A stretch of DNA of 64,000 nt from Arthrospira sp. PCC 9108 (GCA_016745315.1 CP066886.1:5704501-5768500); one strand, 5' to 3'; counted from the first letter of the stretch, positions 1 through 9,668 are shown. The notes: generated from the sequence alone by a model not told the origin. Program-made: numbers and translations.

Positions 1-1076
1 AAAGCCGGTGCATCCCGCATATCATCAGTATCGGGCTTAAAGGTTAACCCCAGTAAACCAACGGTTTTACCTTTGAGAATTTTGAGAACTTGCTGCAATT
101 TTTCGATCGCAATTACCCGCTGCTGATCATTGACCTCCACGGCTGATTTCAACAGTTTGGCATCATAATTATAATCATCGGCGGTATGAATTAAAGCCGA
201 CACATCTTTAGGGAAACAGGAGCCCCCCCAACCAATACCAGCTTGCAGGAATTTGTTACCAATACGGGAGTCTAAACCGATACCAGTGGCTACCTGTTTA
301 ACATCAGCACCAACGCGATCGCAAATATTGGCGATTTCATTAATAAAACTGATTTTAGTCGCCAGGAAGGAATTAGCCGCATATTTGACCATTTCCGCCG
401 AACTTAAATCAGTCATCACCACCGGAACCGGAGGTAAATCGGGATCATCAGCATATTTACGATCTACAATGGGTTGATATAATTCCTGCATCAGACCCAA
501 AGCCTTTTGGCTATTGCTTCCCAACACAATGCGATCGGGATTAAAAGTATCAAAAATCGCCGAACCTTCCCGCAGAAATTCCGGGTTACTAACCACATCA
601 AACTGCAATTCTCCCGCCGACCCAGAAGTTCCTTGTTCCTTTTGTTGTTCAGTAAAACCATCAAGAACAATCATCCGCACCCAGTCCCCCGAACCGATAG
701 GAACCGTAGACTTATTCACCACCACCTTATAACCCGATCCACGGGTCAAATTAGCACCAATTCCTCGCGCCACTGCTTCCACATATCGAGTGTCACTTTC
801 TCCTGTTGGTAGGGGAGGGGTTCCCACCGCAATAAACAAAATATCCCCATGTTCAACCCCAGCTTTCAGGTCAGAAGTAAAAGACAACTTCCCAGACTCC
901 GCACAGGACTTCATCAACTCCGAAAGTCCCGGCTCATAAATTGGGGACTGTCCCGACTTCATCAACTTAACCTTTTCTTCGTTGTTGTCCACACAAATCA
1001 CATCATGACCTGTATGAGCCAAACAAACCCCGGTTACTAAACCCACATATCCAGTACCGATTACACAAACACGCAT
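1..1076 (-). CDS. ugd: UDP-glucose 6-dehydrogenase, 3' end outside window
   Basis: Translating the minus strand from the ATG at 1076 gives an open frame running off the left edge, about 358 residues so far. The family enzyme oxidises UDP-glucose to UDP-glucuronate with two NAD+ in the cytoplasm. The start reads MRVCVIGTGYVGLVTG, a Rossmann GxGxxG motif. The catalytic loop GWGGSCFPKD is visible with its cysteine at about residue 287, and the end of the visible part (LLGLTFKPDTDDMRDAP) is the usual entry to the UDP-binding domain. The UDP-glucuronate decarboxylase gene lies 107 bp upstream on the same strand and uses its product, so the two probably form one transcription unit for UDP-xylose and polysaccharide synthesis. 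Family assignment is secure; only the C-terminus is missing. Confidence 0.95.
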   Translation of the reverse strand, partial: MRVCVIGTGYVGLVTGVCLAHTGHDVICVDNNEEKVKLMKSGQSPIYEPGLSELMKSCAESGKLSFTSDLKAGVEHGDILFIAVGTPPLPTGESDTRYVEAVARGIGANLTRGSGYKVVVNKSTVPIGSGDWVRMIVLDGFTEQQKEQGTSGSAGELQFDVVSNPEFLREGSAIFDTFNPDRIVLGSNSQKALGLMQELYQPIVDRKYADDPDLPPVPVVMTDLSSAEMVKYAANSFLATKISFINEIANICDRVGADVKQVATGIGLDSRIGNKFLQAGIGWGGSCFPKDVSALIHTADDYNYDAKLLKSAVEVNDQQRVIAIEKLQQVLKILKGKTVGLLGLTFKPDTDDMRDAPA

Positions 1077-1183
1077 ACAAACTTCCTCAAATGATTGATA
1101 CAACAGGAGTTATAGCAGTGCCATGATTTATTAGCACAACCATTTAGAATTGTAGAAGACCCATCAATCGGCAATTACCTAAA

Positions 1184-2122
1184 TTACTTACTCTCAAGGA
1201 TAACCCGACTCCGAAAATCTTCAATGGTTAGCTTGAGTCCATCATTTAAATGTACCGTCGGTTCCCAATCCAGATACTTCTTAGCTTTGGTAATATCCGG
1301 TTGTCGCTGCTTCGGATCATCTTGGGGTAAGGGTTTATATTGAATCTCAGCATCAGGATTAATCATCTGTTGAATTTTGGTAGCCAACTCCAAAATCGTA
1401 TATTCTCCCGGATTACCCAAATTCACTGGCCCTATATAGTCCCCATTCATCAGGCGAATCAGTCCTTCCACCAAATCCGAAACATAGCAAAAACTGCGGG
1501 TTTGGGAACCATCACCATAAACCGTTAAAGGAATTCCCCGGATAGCTTGGACAATAAAATTGCTCACCACCCGTCCATCATTTTCCAGCATACGGGGTCC
1601 AAAAGTATTAAAGATGCGCGCCACCCTAATATCTACGTTATTTTGATGGTAGTAGTCAAAAGCCAGAGTTTCCGCCACCCGCTTCCCCTCATCATAACAG
1701 GAACGGGGACCAATACAGTTAACATTACCCCGATACTCTTCAGTTTGGGGGTGAACATCTGGATCTCCGTAAACTTCCGAGGTGGAAGCCAGCAAAAATC
1801 GAGCCTTGACCCGTTTGGCTAAACCCAGCATATTCAAGGTCCCCATGACATTAGTTTTAATGGTCTTGACCGGGTTGTATTGATAATGTACAGGGGAAGC
1901 AGGACAAGCCAAGTGATAAATCTGATCCACCTCTAGGCGAATTGGCTCAGTGATATCATGGCGGATCAGTTCAAAATAAGGATTCCCAATCCATTTAAGA
2001 ATATTATCCTTATTCCCCGTGAAAAAGTTGTCCAGACACAGAACATCGTGTTTCTGCTCCATTAGTCGGTCAATCAAATGGGAACCAATAAATCCGGCTC
2101 CACCCGTTACTAATATTCTCAT
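1184..2122 (-). CDS. UDP-glucuronate decarboxylase (UDP-xylose synthase), extended SDR
   Basis: 312 residues, full length for the family. The N-terminus MRILVTGGAGFIGSHL is the NAD-binding TGxxGxxG motif of extended short-chain dehydrogenases. The active site appears as S-T-S-E-V-Y-G-D followed by CYDEGKR, which supplies the Tyr and Lys of YxxxK. RIFNTFGPRM and the DGSQTRSFCYVSDLVEG segment are typical of UDP-glucuronate decarboxylases, which convert UDP-glucuronate to UDP-xylose. It lies upstream of ugd on the same strand, so the two genes give consecutive steps. An SDR epimerase of another specificity cannot be fully excluded, but the ugd neighbour and these motifs favour the decarboxylase. 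Confidence 0.9.
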   Translation of the reverse strand: MRILVTGGAGFIGSHLIDRLMEQKHDVLCLDNFFTGNKDNILKWIGNPYFELIRHDITEPIRLEVDQIYHLACPASPVHYQYNPVKTIKTNVMGTLNMLGLAKRVKARFLLASTSEVYGDPDVHPQTEEYRGNVNCIGPRSCYDEGKRVAETLAFDYYHQNNVDIRVARIFNTFGPRMLENDGRVVSNFIVQAIRGIPLTVYGDGSQTRSFCYVSDLVEGLIRLMNGDYIGPVNLGNPGEYTILELATKIQQMINPDAEIQYKPLPQDDPKQRQPDITKAKKYLDWEPTVHLNDGLKLTIEDFRSRVILESK

Positions 2123-2255
2123 ACCCTCAACTCCTAGTTGGCTGAATGCTCTAAACTGTAGATGTTATAGTTGGTTTAGGCTTAACTTGGTGGCCATGTA
2201 CACCAACTCATCTCTTGTCTAAGATACAATCCAGTTTACTCTTAACAGAACTGAC

Positions 2256-2819
2256 ATGATTACAATTACCCAACCTCAGCTTGAGTTGGAGGAGTTTCTG
2301 AAACTTCCAGAAACTAAGCCAGCGTCAGAATTTATCAATGGAGAAATTACTCAGAAAGTTATGCCACAGGGAGAACATAGCAGACTACAGGGGAAACTTG
2401 GCGGCGCGATTAATCAGGTAACAGAAACAGACAAAATTGCTTATGCCTTTCCTGAATTGCGCTGCACTTTTGATGGCAGGTCAATTGTACCAGATATTTC
2501 TGTATTTCGCTGGTCAAGAATTCCTCGCGAACCTTCTGGGAGAATTGCTAATCGCTTTACAACATATCCTGACTGGTGTATTGAAATTTTATCACCAGAA
2601 CAAAACCTGACTAGAGTGCTGTCTAAGTTGTTATTGTGTTCAAGAAATGGTACGGAGCTGGGATGGTTAATTAATCCAGATGAAGATGGCAGTGTGATTC
2701 TGGTGTTTCCTGAACAAAAAATAGAGTTGTATGAGGGAGATACTGTGCTACCTGTTTTGGATTGTCTCCAGTTGGAATTAACACCTAATCAAATTTGGGG
2801 ATGGTTGAGTTTTGATTGA
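2256..2819 (+). CDS. Uma2 family (DUF820) endonuclease-like protein
   Basis: 187 residues. The layout follows the Uma2/DUF820 family, which is greatly expanded in cyanobacteria and has a PD-(D/E)XK-like fold. It starts with a short leader, then EFINGEITQK, then the probable metal site VPDISVFRW (Asp), then CIEILSPEQN (Glu), and ends with a beta-rich tail finishing in WGWLSFD. The usual lysine region in the second half is degenerate (LSKLLLCSRNGTELGWLINP), so catalysis is uncertain. Biological roles in this family are mostly unknown. It is divergent from the UDP-sugar genes and apparently monocistronic. Confidence 0.85.
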   Translation: MITITQPQLELEEFLKLPETKPASEFINGEITQKVMPQGEHSRLQGKLGGAINQVTETDKIAYAFPELRCTFDGRSIVPDISVFRWSRIPREPSGRIANRFTTYPDWCIEILSPEQNLTRVLSKLLLCSRNGTELGWLINPDEDGSVILVFPEQKIELYEGDTVLPVLDCLQLELTPNQIWGWLSFD

Positions 2820-2863
2820 GCTATCCCCAATTTATGGGTATATTTCATTGAATAATGGTAGAT

Positions 2864-3874
2864 TTAGGTCAACTCTTCTGGGTTGACCAATGATGAATCT
2901 TGAGGTAGTCCTAAACTCAATATAAAAGCCTTAGAATAACGAGCTTGCTCCCAATTTTTTGCTACTCTAATTTGTTGAGTGGTTAATCCCTGAGCATTTT
3001 GCAGGTTAGCGCCTTGTAAATGGGCTTCTTCAAAATTAACTCCGGTTAAATTAGCATCTTTAAGATTGACTCCCCGCAGGTTGGCTCGTTTAAAGTTAGC
3101 ATCCTGAAGATAGGCTCCCTGAAGGTTTGCACCTTTTAAATTGGCTTCTTGAAAGTTGGCTCCTTGTAAGTTTCCTAAAATGTAGGCTCCCTGTAGGTTG
3201 GCTTGCTGTAAATTAGCTTCTAATAAATTGACTCCCTGAAGTTCAGCATTTTGTAGGTTGGCTGCATTTAGGTTGACTTTCTGGAGTTGGGTGAGTAGAA
3301 AAAAACATTCCTGTAAATTGGCTTTCCATAGGTTAGCGCCTTGCAGTTGTGTGAGTTCAAAGGTACTGCCTTTTAGGTTGGCTTCCTGTAGTTTAGCGGT
3401 TTTCAGATTGGCTTCTTTAAAGTCGGTGTCTACCAAGGTGACTTGTTCGAGATCAGCCATTGGTAAAGATAAGCCTTTAAGACTTACTCCGTCTTTGGAT
3501 AATTCTTCTAAGGCTTTAATGCGAGCATGGCTAATTTTAATGCCTTGAGCTGAGTCAATTACTTGCCATGCTTCGTAATGAGATTTCTTTTTTCCTTGTC
3601 TGACATAAATTACTAATGCTGTGACAATACTGATGCTTTCAAATGTGCCAAGTATTCTTGACTTTTCTAGGGCATTTATAAAGAATTTACCCCATTCGGT
3701 GTTGGCTTGTAGGGTATCTTCTATATATAGAATGGCAGAAATTAACAGGAAAACAGCTACTAAAATTAACAAGATTTCTATCAATTCTCGCAGTAGTTTA
3801 GCCAGGGATCTTATCAGTTTAGATAGTTGTCTGCGGTTGAAGATTTTGGCTAACTGCAATTTTAATCTATTCAT
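2864..3874 (-). CDS. Pentapeptide-repeat protein with N-terminal membrane anchor
   Basis: About 336 residues from the ATG at 3874; a TTG 14 codons upstream is the only longer alternative. A hydrophobic helix (LIEILLILVAVFLLISAILYI) and a second one (SISIVTALVIYV) precede a soluble part. From roughly residue 140 to 300 the chain is a run of A(D/N)LxX pentapeptides (ANLQGAN, ANLKGAN, ANFKRAN), the signature of a right-handed quadrilateral beta-helix. The last part, GLTTQQIRVAKNWEQARYS, is a common C-terminal cap in cyanobacterial members. Function is unknown; such proteins are generally thought to be interaction scaffolds. The anchor suggests the helix is held at a membrane. Confidence 0.85.
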   Translation of the reverse strand: MNRLKLQLAKIFNRRQLSKLIRSLAKLLRELIEILLILVAVFLLISAILYIEDTLQANTEWGKFFINALEKSRILGTFESISIVTALVIYVRQGKKKSHYEAWQVIDSAQGIKISHARIKALEELSKDGVSLKGLSLPMADLEQVTLVDTDFKEANLKTAKLQEANLKGSTFELTQLQGANLWKANLQECFFLLTQLQKVNLNAANLQNAELQGVNLLEANLQQANLQGAYILGNLQGANFQEANLKGANLQGAYLQDANFKRANLRGVNLKDANLTGVNFEEAHLQGANLQNAQGLTTQQIRVAKNWEQARYSKAFILSLGLPQDSSLVNPEELT

Positions 3875-4233
3875 AATTGGATTGGTTAATATATATTGAG
3901 TATAAAATGTGACCAACTAGGTGTTCGTATAATTTACTATCTATTATAAATCTAATGTCACGATAAATATCAGGACTAAAAGTGCATCCCTAAAGGTGAC
4001 TAGGAGGCTCATCCCCTATAGTCCTGTAACTTGTCCTGGGAGTATTTGTGGGTGGTTATACCCATGATGGGCATAACCCCTTATTGTATTGTGGTTCTTT
4101 ACAAAAGGTTGGGATTTATAAAATTTGCTCAAAATTGCGTAAATTTTTGATAAGGGGACAGAGAATCTTGAGCAAATCCAGAAGCAATATGCTATTGATT
4201 TAAATATAGAACTATTACTATAGAATTGATTAA
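3875..4233. other. Intergenic region with one palindrome
   Basis: No convincing gene in these 359 bases. A 25-nt imperfect palindrome at 4054-4078 (GGTTATACCCAT/ATGGGCATAACC, 11 of 12 positions pair) could be an operator or a small hairpin. The remainder is AT-rich and probably holds the divergent promoters of the flanking genes. Confidence 0.4.
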
Positions 4234-4809
4234 ATGAATACTACTAACGATAACAAACCGCCAAAATACCAAAATGTGATGGAGATTTGGGTAGATGAAG
4301 AAATTGATCGTCAGTTAAAGCGTCTGTCGGAGAATTTACTAAAGTATATTAGTCGGGTGGAAGTAGCAACCTACGCTCTTAATCGTCTGCCGCCGTTGTA
4401 TGCGTCTTGTCAGGAGGGTAGAAACAAACAGGAGCAACGAGCGAAAACCTACAGAAGTAAAATACAGGAAACGGTGCGTCAGGCGATCGCTGCTGTTCAG
4501 CGAGATCCAATTAGATTGTCTACGCCGTTGATATCTCCCGAAGAAGTCCAGTATGAACAAACTATCCGGGAGCTAATAGATTTGTTACCCAAACAAACAG
4601 ATGCTCGTAACAGTGCAATTAAATTGCTCAAGGATGCGATCGCACCATTAGCATCTCCCCAGAGTCGTCCTACTCCTCCTCCCCCTCCGGCTCGCAGAAC
4701 TGTAGCGGGTCGGACAGTTCCCAGTGAACCGCTTTTGAGTCACCGAGATATGATTCAAGAGCAGCTTAGAATTGCTCAAACGGTGAACCGTAATCCCTAT
4801 GAGTCATAG
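4234..4809 (+). CDS. ComFB family (late competence development) protein
   Basis: 191 residues. Residues 12-60 contain NVMEIWVDEEIDRQL, RVEVATYALNRLPPLYASC, which match the ComFB family: a conserved start ending in YALNRLPP.Y. The family was named from the Bacillus comF operon. In cyanobacteria ComFB proteins have been reported to bind cyclic dinucleotides, so a signalling role is possible. The C-terminal 70 residues are low complexity, with a Pro stretch (TPPPPPARR) and a polar tail. It has its own upstream region and no obvious operon partner. Confidence 0.8.
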   Translation: MNTTNDNKPPKYQNVMEIWVDEEIDRQLKRLSENLLKYISRVEVATYALNRLPPLYASCQEGRNKQEQRAKTYRSKIQETVRQAIAAVQRDPIRLSTPLISPEEVQYEQTIRELIDLLPKQTDARNSAIKLLKDAIAPLASPQSRPTPPPPPARRTVAGRTVPSEPLLSHRDMIQEQLRIAQTVNRNPYES

Positions 4810-5014
4810 GGAAGGGGGAAAATAGGCGATCGCAGTTGGTGACCAAATCGAAGAACAGCTTAAACTGACAAAAAAAAGCCAGCTCTGATGATGCTGACGT
4901 AGCCAAATCAACTTCAGACTCCCTTGACCTTTGTTAATCATCAGTAAGAGCGAAAAATCTCGCCCCTACTGATGACCGGCTATTGGTTTGGGGAGTTAGT
5001 CTGCTGGGGACAGT

Positions 5015-5962
5015 TTATAACCAGCCAAAAATGTGACCAACAAACCAACCGTAAAGCACAAAAAATAGCAATCCTTCCCATTGTGTTACCTGTTTATCTT
5101 GGGTGACAAAGAAAAACAGTAAAGTCGCCGCCAGCATGACCGGAAGAGCATTAATTAAGATATCATCAGGGATATCTAAAGGTTTAATCAGTCCCGGCAC
5201 TCCCATAACGATTAAGGAGTTAAAAATATTGGAGCCGACCACATTTCCGATCGCCACTTCTGCATCGCCTTTTCTAGCGGCAGAAATGGTGACCACTAAT
5301 TCGGGTAAAGATGTCCCCAACGCCACGACAGTAACTGCAATAATCTCAGTTCCCAGATTGAAGATTTCCGAGAGTTTAATAATTGATTCAATGGTATAGT
5401 TAGCGCCGACAAAGATAAAAACAGCTCCCAAAACCACAATCGCCACATTCACAATAACAAATCGAGTCGAGTTAACCTCATCGTCAACTTCAGGGTTATT
5501 ATTCTGTTGACCTTCTCGGATAATATAAACCAGATAAATCAAAAATCCGATGAGACATAACAGAGCTTCTCCGGTAGAAAAAACATCATCACTAATGGTA
5601 AAATAGAGCAGAATAGCGGAGCCCACCAACATAGGTAAATCCACAGAAATCAGGTCATAATTAATCTTCATCGGACTACTGATAACGGCGGCGACCCCAA
5701 CAATCAGAAAAATGTTAGTAATATTAGAACCAATAACATTACTAGCTACAATTTCTGAGGTATCTCGATAAACGGCTACCAGAGAAGAAACCAGTTCGGG
5801 AAGAGAGGTACCGATCGCCACAATGGTCACGCCCACAATAAAGGGACTCAATCCGAAAAATAGCCCCAGTTTACTAGCTGATTCTGTAAAGGAATCGGAA
5901 GCATAGATCAGAACCGCGAGACTAACTGCAAAAATCCCTATCCAAATAAGTGCTTCTAACAT
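5015..5962 (-). CDS. Calcium/sodium antiporter, CaCA family (YrbG-like)
   Basis: 315 residues with about ten hydrophobic segments. The two inverted alpha-repeat motifs of the CaCA superfamily are plain: VAIGTSLPELVSSL with GSNITNIFLIVG in the first half, and VALGTSLPELVVTI with GSNIFNSLIVMG in the second. These supply the acidic residues that bind the cation in an inner-membrane exchanger. Length and repeat spacing fit the bacterial K+-independent Ca2+/Na+ (or Ca2+/H+) group. The exact ions cannot be read from the sequence. The start ATG at 5962 is the only good one. Confidence 0.92.
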   Translation of the reverse strand: MLEALIWIGIFAVSLAVLIYASDSFTESASKLGLFFGLSPFIVGVTIVAIGTSLPELVSSLVAVYRDTSEIVASNVIGSNITNIFLIVGVAAVISSPMKINYDLISVDLPMLVGSAILLYFTISDDVFSTGEALLCLIGFLIYLVYIIREGQQNNNPEVDDEVNSTRFVIVNVAIVVLGAVFIFVGANYTIESIIKLSEIFNLGTEIIAVTVVALGTSLPELVVTISAARKGDAEVAIGNVVGSNIFNSLIVMGVPGLIKPLDIPDDILINALPVMLAATLLFFFVTQDKQVTQWEGLLFFVLYGWFVGHIFGWL

Positions 5963-6203
5963 TTTGACTGCCTGTTGTCGATCAAGTAAATAGTGAGCCC
6001 CAAGAGAGCGCGGTTTAATTTAGGTCAATGTTCTATTTTATATGGCTTGTGTATATTTGGGTAAATGTAGATTATGTTCTGTGAAAAAAGACAGATTTAA
6101 TAGTCCATAAATCCACATAACTTAACCGCGAATAGTTGACCTAATGCGATAAAATCAGCCAGTATGGATGTTGATCACCCTTGGGGATGGTCAAAGGGCC
6201 GAT

Positions 6204-6214
6204 TTGTATATAAT
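6204..6214 (+). promoter_or_regulatory. Likely -10 box of argS
   Basis: TATAAT at 6209-6214 sits about 60 bases before the ATG at 6274. A GTG in the same frame at 6217 would begin almost at the transcription start, so this box argues for the downstream ATG as the real argS start. Confidence 0.5.
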
Positions 6215-6273
6215 CGGTGAAAAATATCATCTTTTCTGTAATTCAAGCACTGCGTAATCGGCAGCCCAAAATT

Positions 6274-8031
6274 ATGTCTTCTCTAATTCAACAGATGCGA
6301 TCGCGATTTGAAACAGCCCTAACTGATGCCTTTGGGGAAACGGTCAGTGGGACTGATCCATTAATAGTTAACAGCAGTAACCCCAAATTCGGGGATTATC
6401 AGTGCAACGTCGCCATGTCCCTCACCAAAAAGCTCAAAAGTAACCCTCGCCAGATAGCGGGAACCATTATAGAGCATCTTCAAATTGATGATATCTGCTC
6501 CCCTCCAGAAATTGCCGGACCTGGGTTTATCAATTTGCGCCTCAAATCAGAGTACCTGGAAACCCAACTTAATGCTAAATTAACTGACCCTCGGCTGGGA
6601 ATCGCCCCCAATCGAGACCCACAAAAGGTGATTGTAGACTTTTCTAGCCCCAATATTGCCAAAGAAATGCACGTTGGTCATTTGCGATCGACCATTATCG
6701 GGGACTGTATCGCTCGGATTTTGGAGTTTGAAGGTCATCAGGTGCTACGACTCAATCACGTTGGCGACTGGGGGACACAATTCGGGATGTTGATTAGTTA
6801 CCTACAGGAAAAATACCCCTCAGCCTTAACTACTGCTGATGTTTTAGATATTGGCGATTTAGTCGAGTTTTACCGTCAAGCCAAAAAGCGCTTTGATGAA
6901 GATGAAGAGTTTAAAGAAGCCTCTCGCGAGCAGGTAGTCCGTTTACAATCAGGATCCGAGGATAGTCGCCGCGCGTGGGAATTGCTTTGTGATCAGTCTC
7001 GTCGGGAGTTTCAACAAATTTATGATCGCCTTGATATTAAACTCACAGAAAGGGGTGAATCATTTTATAATCCCATGTTGGCGGAAGTGGTGGCGGATTT
7101 GGAAGCATCTGGGTTATTGGTGGAAGACCAAGGCGCAAAATGCGTATTTTTAGAAGGATTTACCAATAAGGAAGGAGACCCCCTGCCATTAATCGTGCAG
7201 AAGTCTAATGGCGGCTATAACTACGCTACTACGGATTTGGCGGCGGTGCGTCATCGGATTAACACTGAAGGTGCTACTCGTCTAATTTATGTCACTGATG
7301 CGGGTCAGGCTAATCATTTCGCCCAGGTGTGGCAGGTGGCCCGTCGGGTGGGGTGGATACCCGATGGGGTGGATGTGGTCCATGTTCCCTTTGGTCTGGT
7401 TAAGGGAGAGGATGGGAAAAAGCTAAAAACTCGGTCTGGGGAAACTGTTAGGCTGCGGGATCTTTTGGACGAAGCGGTTAAACGGGCTCAGGAGGATTTG
7501 GAAACTCGCCTACAGCAGGAAGGACGCGCAGAGTCTCCAGAATTTGTGCATCATGTGGCGGAGGTGGTTGGTATTGATGCGGTTAAATATGCTGATTTGA
7601 GTCAAAATCGCACCAGTGATTATATCTTTAGTTTTGATAAGATGCTCTCCCTACAGGGTAACACGGCCCCCTATATGTTATATGCCTATGTGCGGATTCA
7701 GGGGATTAGCCGTAAGGGGAGTATTGATTTTGAACAGGTGGGGGATAGGGCGAGTATTCATTTACAAGACCCTTCTGAGTTGACTTTGGCTAAACATTTA
7801 CTACAATTACATGAGGTTATCGATGCGGTGGCCCAAGAGTTGTTGCCGAATCGATTGTGTCAGTATCTGTTTGAATTGAGCCAGAAGTTTAATCAGTTTT
7901 ATGACCGCTGTCCAGTTTTGAAGGCCGATGAATGCGATCGCTCTTCTCGTTTAGCTTTGTGTCACTTAACGGCTGAAACTTTGAGGCTGGGTCTATCTCT
8001 ATTGGGGATTTCGGTATTAGATCGAATGTAA
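6274..8031 (+). CDS. argS: Arginyl-tRNA synthetase
   Basis: 585 residues from the ATG at 6274 (MSSLIQQMRSRFETALTDAFG). A GTG 19 codons upstream is open, but a TATAAT box lies just in front of it and 585 is the usual cyanobacterial length. This class I enzyme charges tRNA-Arg. The HIGH motif appears as SSPNIAKEMHVGHLRST, the characteristic ArgRS GHLRST start. The C-terminal half ends in the anticodon-binding DALR domain (LLQLHEVIDAVAQELLPNRLCQYLFELSQKF...). The KMSKS loop is represented by EDGKKLKTRSGETVRL, as in bacterial ArgRS. Apparently monocistronic, with a hairpin 60 bp downstream. Confidence 0.97.
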   Translation: MSSLIQQMRSRFETALTDAFGETVSGTDPLIVNSSNPKFGDYQCNVAMSLTKKLKSNPRQIAGTIIEHLQIDDICSPPEIAGPGFINLRLKSEYLETQLNAKLTDPRLGIAPNRDPQKVIVDFSSPNIAKEMHVGHLRSTIIGDCIARILEFEGHQVLRLNHVGDWGTQFGMLISYLQEKYPSALTTADVLDIGDLVEFYRQAKKRFDEDEEFKEASREQVVRLQSGSEDSRRAWELLCDQSRREFQQIYDRLDIKLTERGESFYNPMLAEVVADLEASGLLVEDQGAKCVFLEGFTNKEGDPLPLIVQKSNGGYNYATTDLAAVRHRINTEGATRLIYVTDAGQANHFAQVWQVARRVGWIPDGVDVVHVPFGLVKGEDGKKLKTRSGETVRLRDLLDEAVKRAQEDLETRLQQEGRAESPEFVHHVAEVVGIDAVKYADLSQNRTSDYIFSFDKMLSLQGNTAPYMLYAYVRIQGISRKGSIDFEQVGDRASIHLQDPSELTLAKHLLQLHEVIDAVAQELLPNRLCQYLFELSQKFNQFYDRCPVLKADECDRSSRLALCHLTAETLRLGLSLLGISVLDRM

Positions 8032-8094
8032 GAGCTTGGCTTAAACTTTACAAATTTTTGCATAAAGTTCACACAAGATGCTTGTTTTTTATGC

Positions 8095-8123
8095 TTCTAT
8101 AGGTTATTATATAACTTATAGAA
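8095..8123 (+). terminator. Hairpin downstream of argS
   Basis: A 13-bp stem with one G-T pair (TTCTATAGGTTAT / ATAACTTATAGAA) and a 3-nt loop, 64 bases after the argS stop. It has no long T tract, so it may be a weak terminator or an mRNA-stabilising hairpin. Confidence 0.4.
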
Positions 8124-8321
8124 TCCGAAAATACCTTTACCTAACTGGGAAAAACGGATAACTAGACTAACTATTAAATTGGGTGGTCTACTCGATATTT
8201 GACTGGACACTGATAGGGGGCTTTTTTTAAAGTTCCCTTTTTTCATGGCTGGGAATGGTTGGCAGTGGACAGGAAATAATTATTAATTGTCAATTAATTA
8301 CCCGTTTACCATTGCTTTTTT

Positions 8322-8825
8322 TCAATCGTATGGCTGTCGAGTTTCGGAATTATAATCTTCATAGGAGGGTGAGTTTCCCCCTAACTGAAGTCGATCGCGA
8401 TCAGATGGTAGTCTCTGGGACGAGCGTTCTGGGGGTAAACTGGGTTTGTGGGAAGGGCGACCTTTACCCGTGAAGGTTCCCCAACCGACACGGATACCTG
8501 CGACAAGACTCCCTGTGCCGATTTTTAGTTGTTTGGCTTGTTGTTTAGCACTGCTAATACTGCGATCAACTTGTTTAACTACTTGGTTGGCACTTTGGAC
8601 TCCTTCGGCTACATCATCAGTCAGATCGCTAATTTCCATCCCGGTTAGGCGAATAGCCTCTAGGGTGGGAGGAAATTCCCTCGACAGGGTATCAGCTAAT
8701 TTTTCGACGCTGCGTGCTGCTCTCCCCAAGGCGAGTATGGCGGGGAGTGCTGCAATTAATAAGGCGGTGAGGCTGACTGCAACCAATAATAGGGACAGTC
8801 CTACCCAAAAAATAGGATCAAGCAC
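8322..8825 (-). CDS. DUF948-like membrane-anchored protein
   Basis: 167 residues from a GTG at 8825. A single N-terminal transmembrane helix (FWVGLSLLLVAVSLTALLIAALPAI) is followed by an amphipathic heptad-rich stretch (residues 35-100: SVEKLADTLSREF, GMEISDLTDDVAEGV, QVVKQVDRSISSAK), the pattern of DUF948 proteins. The C-terminal third is polar, Pro/Ser/Arg-rich and probably disordered. It is the last of three consecutive minus-strand genes for small membrane-anchored proteins (with those at 9279 and 9668), which may be co-expressed. No enzymatic motif is visible. Confidence 0.75.
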   Translation of the reverse strand: MLDPIFWVGLSLLLVAVSLTALLIAALPAILALGRAARSVEKLADTLSREFPPTLEAIRLTGMEISDLTDDVAEGVQSANQVVKQVDRSISSAKQQAKQLKIGTGSLVAGIRVGWGTFTGKGRPSHKPSLPPERSSQRLPSDRDRLQLGGNSPSYEDYNSETRQPYD

Positions 8826-8928
8826 AACAATGGTAAAATTCGGCGAGAAGGGACAAGACTATGATATCGAAATTGGCGATCGCCAATGTTGATCGACCCT
8901 TGTATCTTTAGACGATATTTTGGGCTTT

Positions 8929-9279
8929 TTAACGGCGATCGCTTTTCGTCTCCTGGGGTTCAGCCAAATTCCGACTCTCAAGTTCCGATAGAGTCTGACG
9001 TTCGATCTGACTTGCTTCTAGTCCGGCGGCGATCGCTTCTTTAAGTCGCACTAGGGTATCATCCCAACTCCGCCAAGCTGATGCTGACACTCGTTCAGCT
9101 TGATTTTGGACTGTGGTTGATACATCTTCCGCTAACTCCGGGAGAGTCGCCGCTGATTTTTTTAATAGTTTTCGAGTCTCGCGACCAGAGCGCGGCGCAA
9201 TCAGTAGACCCACTACTGTACCAAGGGCCGACCCAATCACTAGACCACTAACAAATAATCCAGAACGGTTTTTTGACAT
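8929..9279 (-). CDS. YtxH domain-containing small membrane protein
   Basis: 116 residues. A glycine-rich hydrophobic N-terminus (SGLFVSGLVIGSALGTVVGLLIAPRSGRETRKLL) is the hallmark of the YtxH family: one membrane helix, then the APRSGRETR turn, then a long amphipathic helix. In Firmicutes the family is linked to general stress; no role is established in cyanobacteria. It lies 103 bp upstream of the DUF948-like gene on the same strand, and pairs of YtxH and DUF948 proteins are often neighbours, so they may act together at the membrane. Confidence 0.8.
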   Translation of the reverse strand: MSKNRSGLFVSGLVIGSALGTVVGLLIAPRSGRETRKLLKKSAATLPELAEDVSTTVQNQAERVSASAWRSWDDTLVRLKEAIAAGLEASQIERQTLSELESRNLAEPQETKSDRR

Positions 9280-9368
9280 ATTTTTTGAGCAATATCTGTA
9301 AATTCATCTTAGGCAATTTGTTCAACCTTGAAAAGTGACATACTACAGAGCCAGTCCCCTATTTGATT

Positions 9369-9668
9369 CTATCTCCTGCGTCGTTGCCACCGCCACAGGC
9401 CTAGGCCCAAATTTAACAGGGTTAATATTTTCTGAAGCTGTTGGATTTGGATCTCCAGACGCAAATATCGCCCTTTCAGATTAGAACTGAGGACCTGTTG
9501 CTTTTCAAAAACATGGGTGGTCTGTTGCAGAACCGTATTTACCCGTCGGTCTAGCAAAAGTATCCGGCGTTCTAGGCGTTCTAGTTTATAATGAAGTCTC
9601 CAAGTCCGTCGGGCTAAATAAAAACAGCCCATAGCAATGGCGACATTCATTAAAACAACAATCCACAT
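9369..9668 (-). CDS. Small membrane-anchored coiled-coil protein
   Basis: 99 residues, not assigned to a named family. An N-terminal membrane helix (MWIVVLMNVAIAMGCFYLARR) is followed by a basic amphipathic helix with leucine heptads (LHYKLERLERRILLLDRRVN, LRLEIQIQQLQKILTLLNLGLGL) and a basic tail WRWQRRRR. It is the first of three same-strand small membrane proteins. Reads as a real conserved cyanobacterial gene from its position and composition, but no function can be given. Confidence 0.65.
   Translation of the reverse strand: MWIVVLMNVAIAMGCFYLARRTWRLHYKLERLERRILLLDRRVNTVLQQTTHVFEKQQVLSSNLKGRYLRLEIQIQQLQKILTLLNLGLGLWRWQRRRR

Noticed and set aside
6217..6273. GTG start for argS at 6217
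   Set aside because: A TATAAT box ends 2 bases before it, and 585 residues from 6274 is the normal length.
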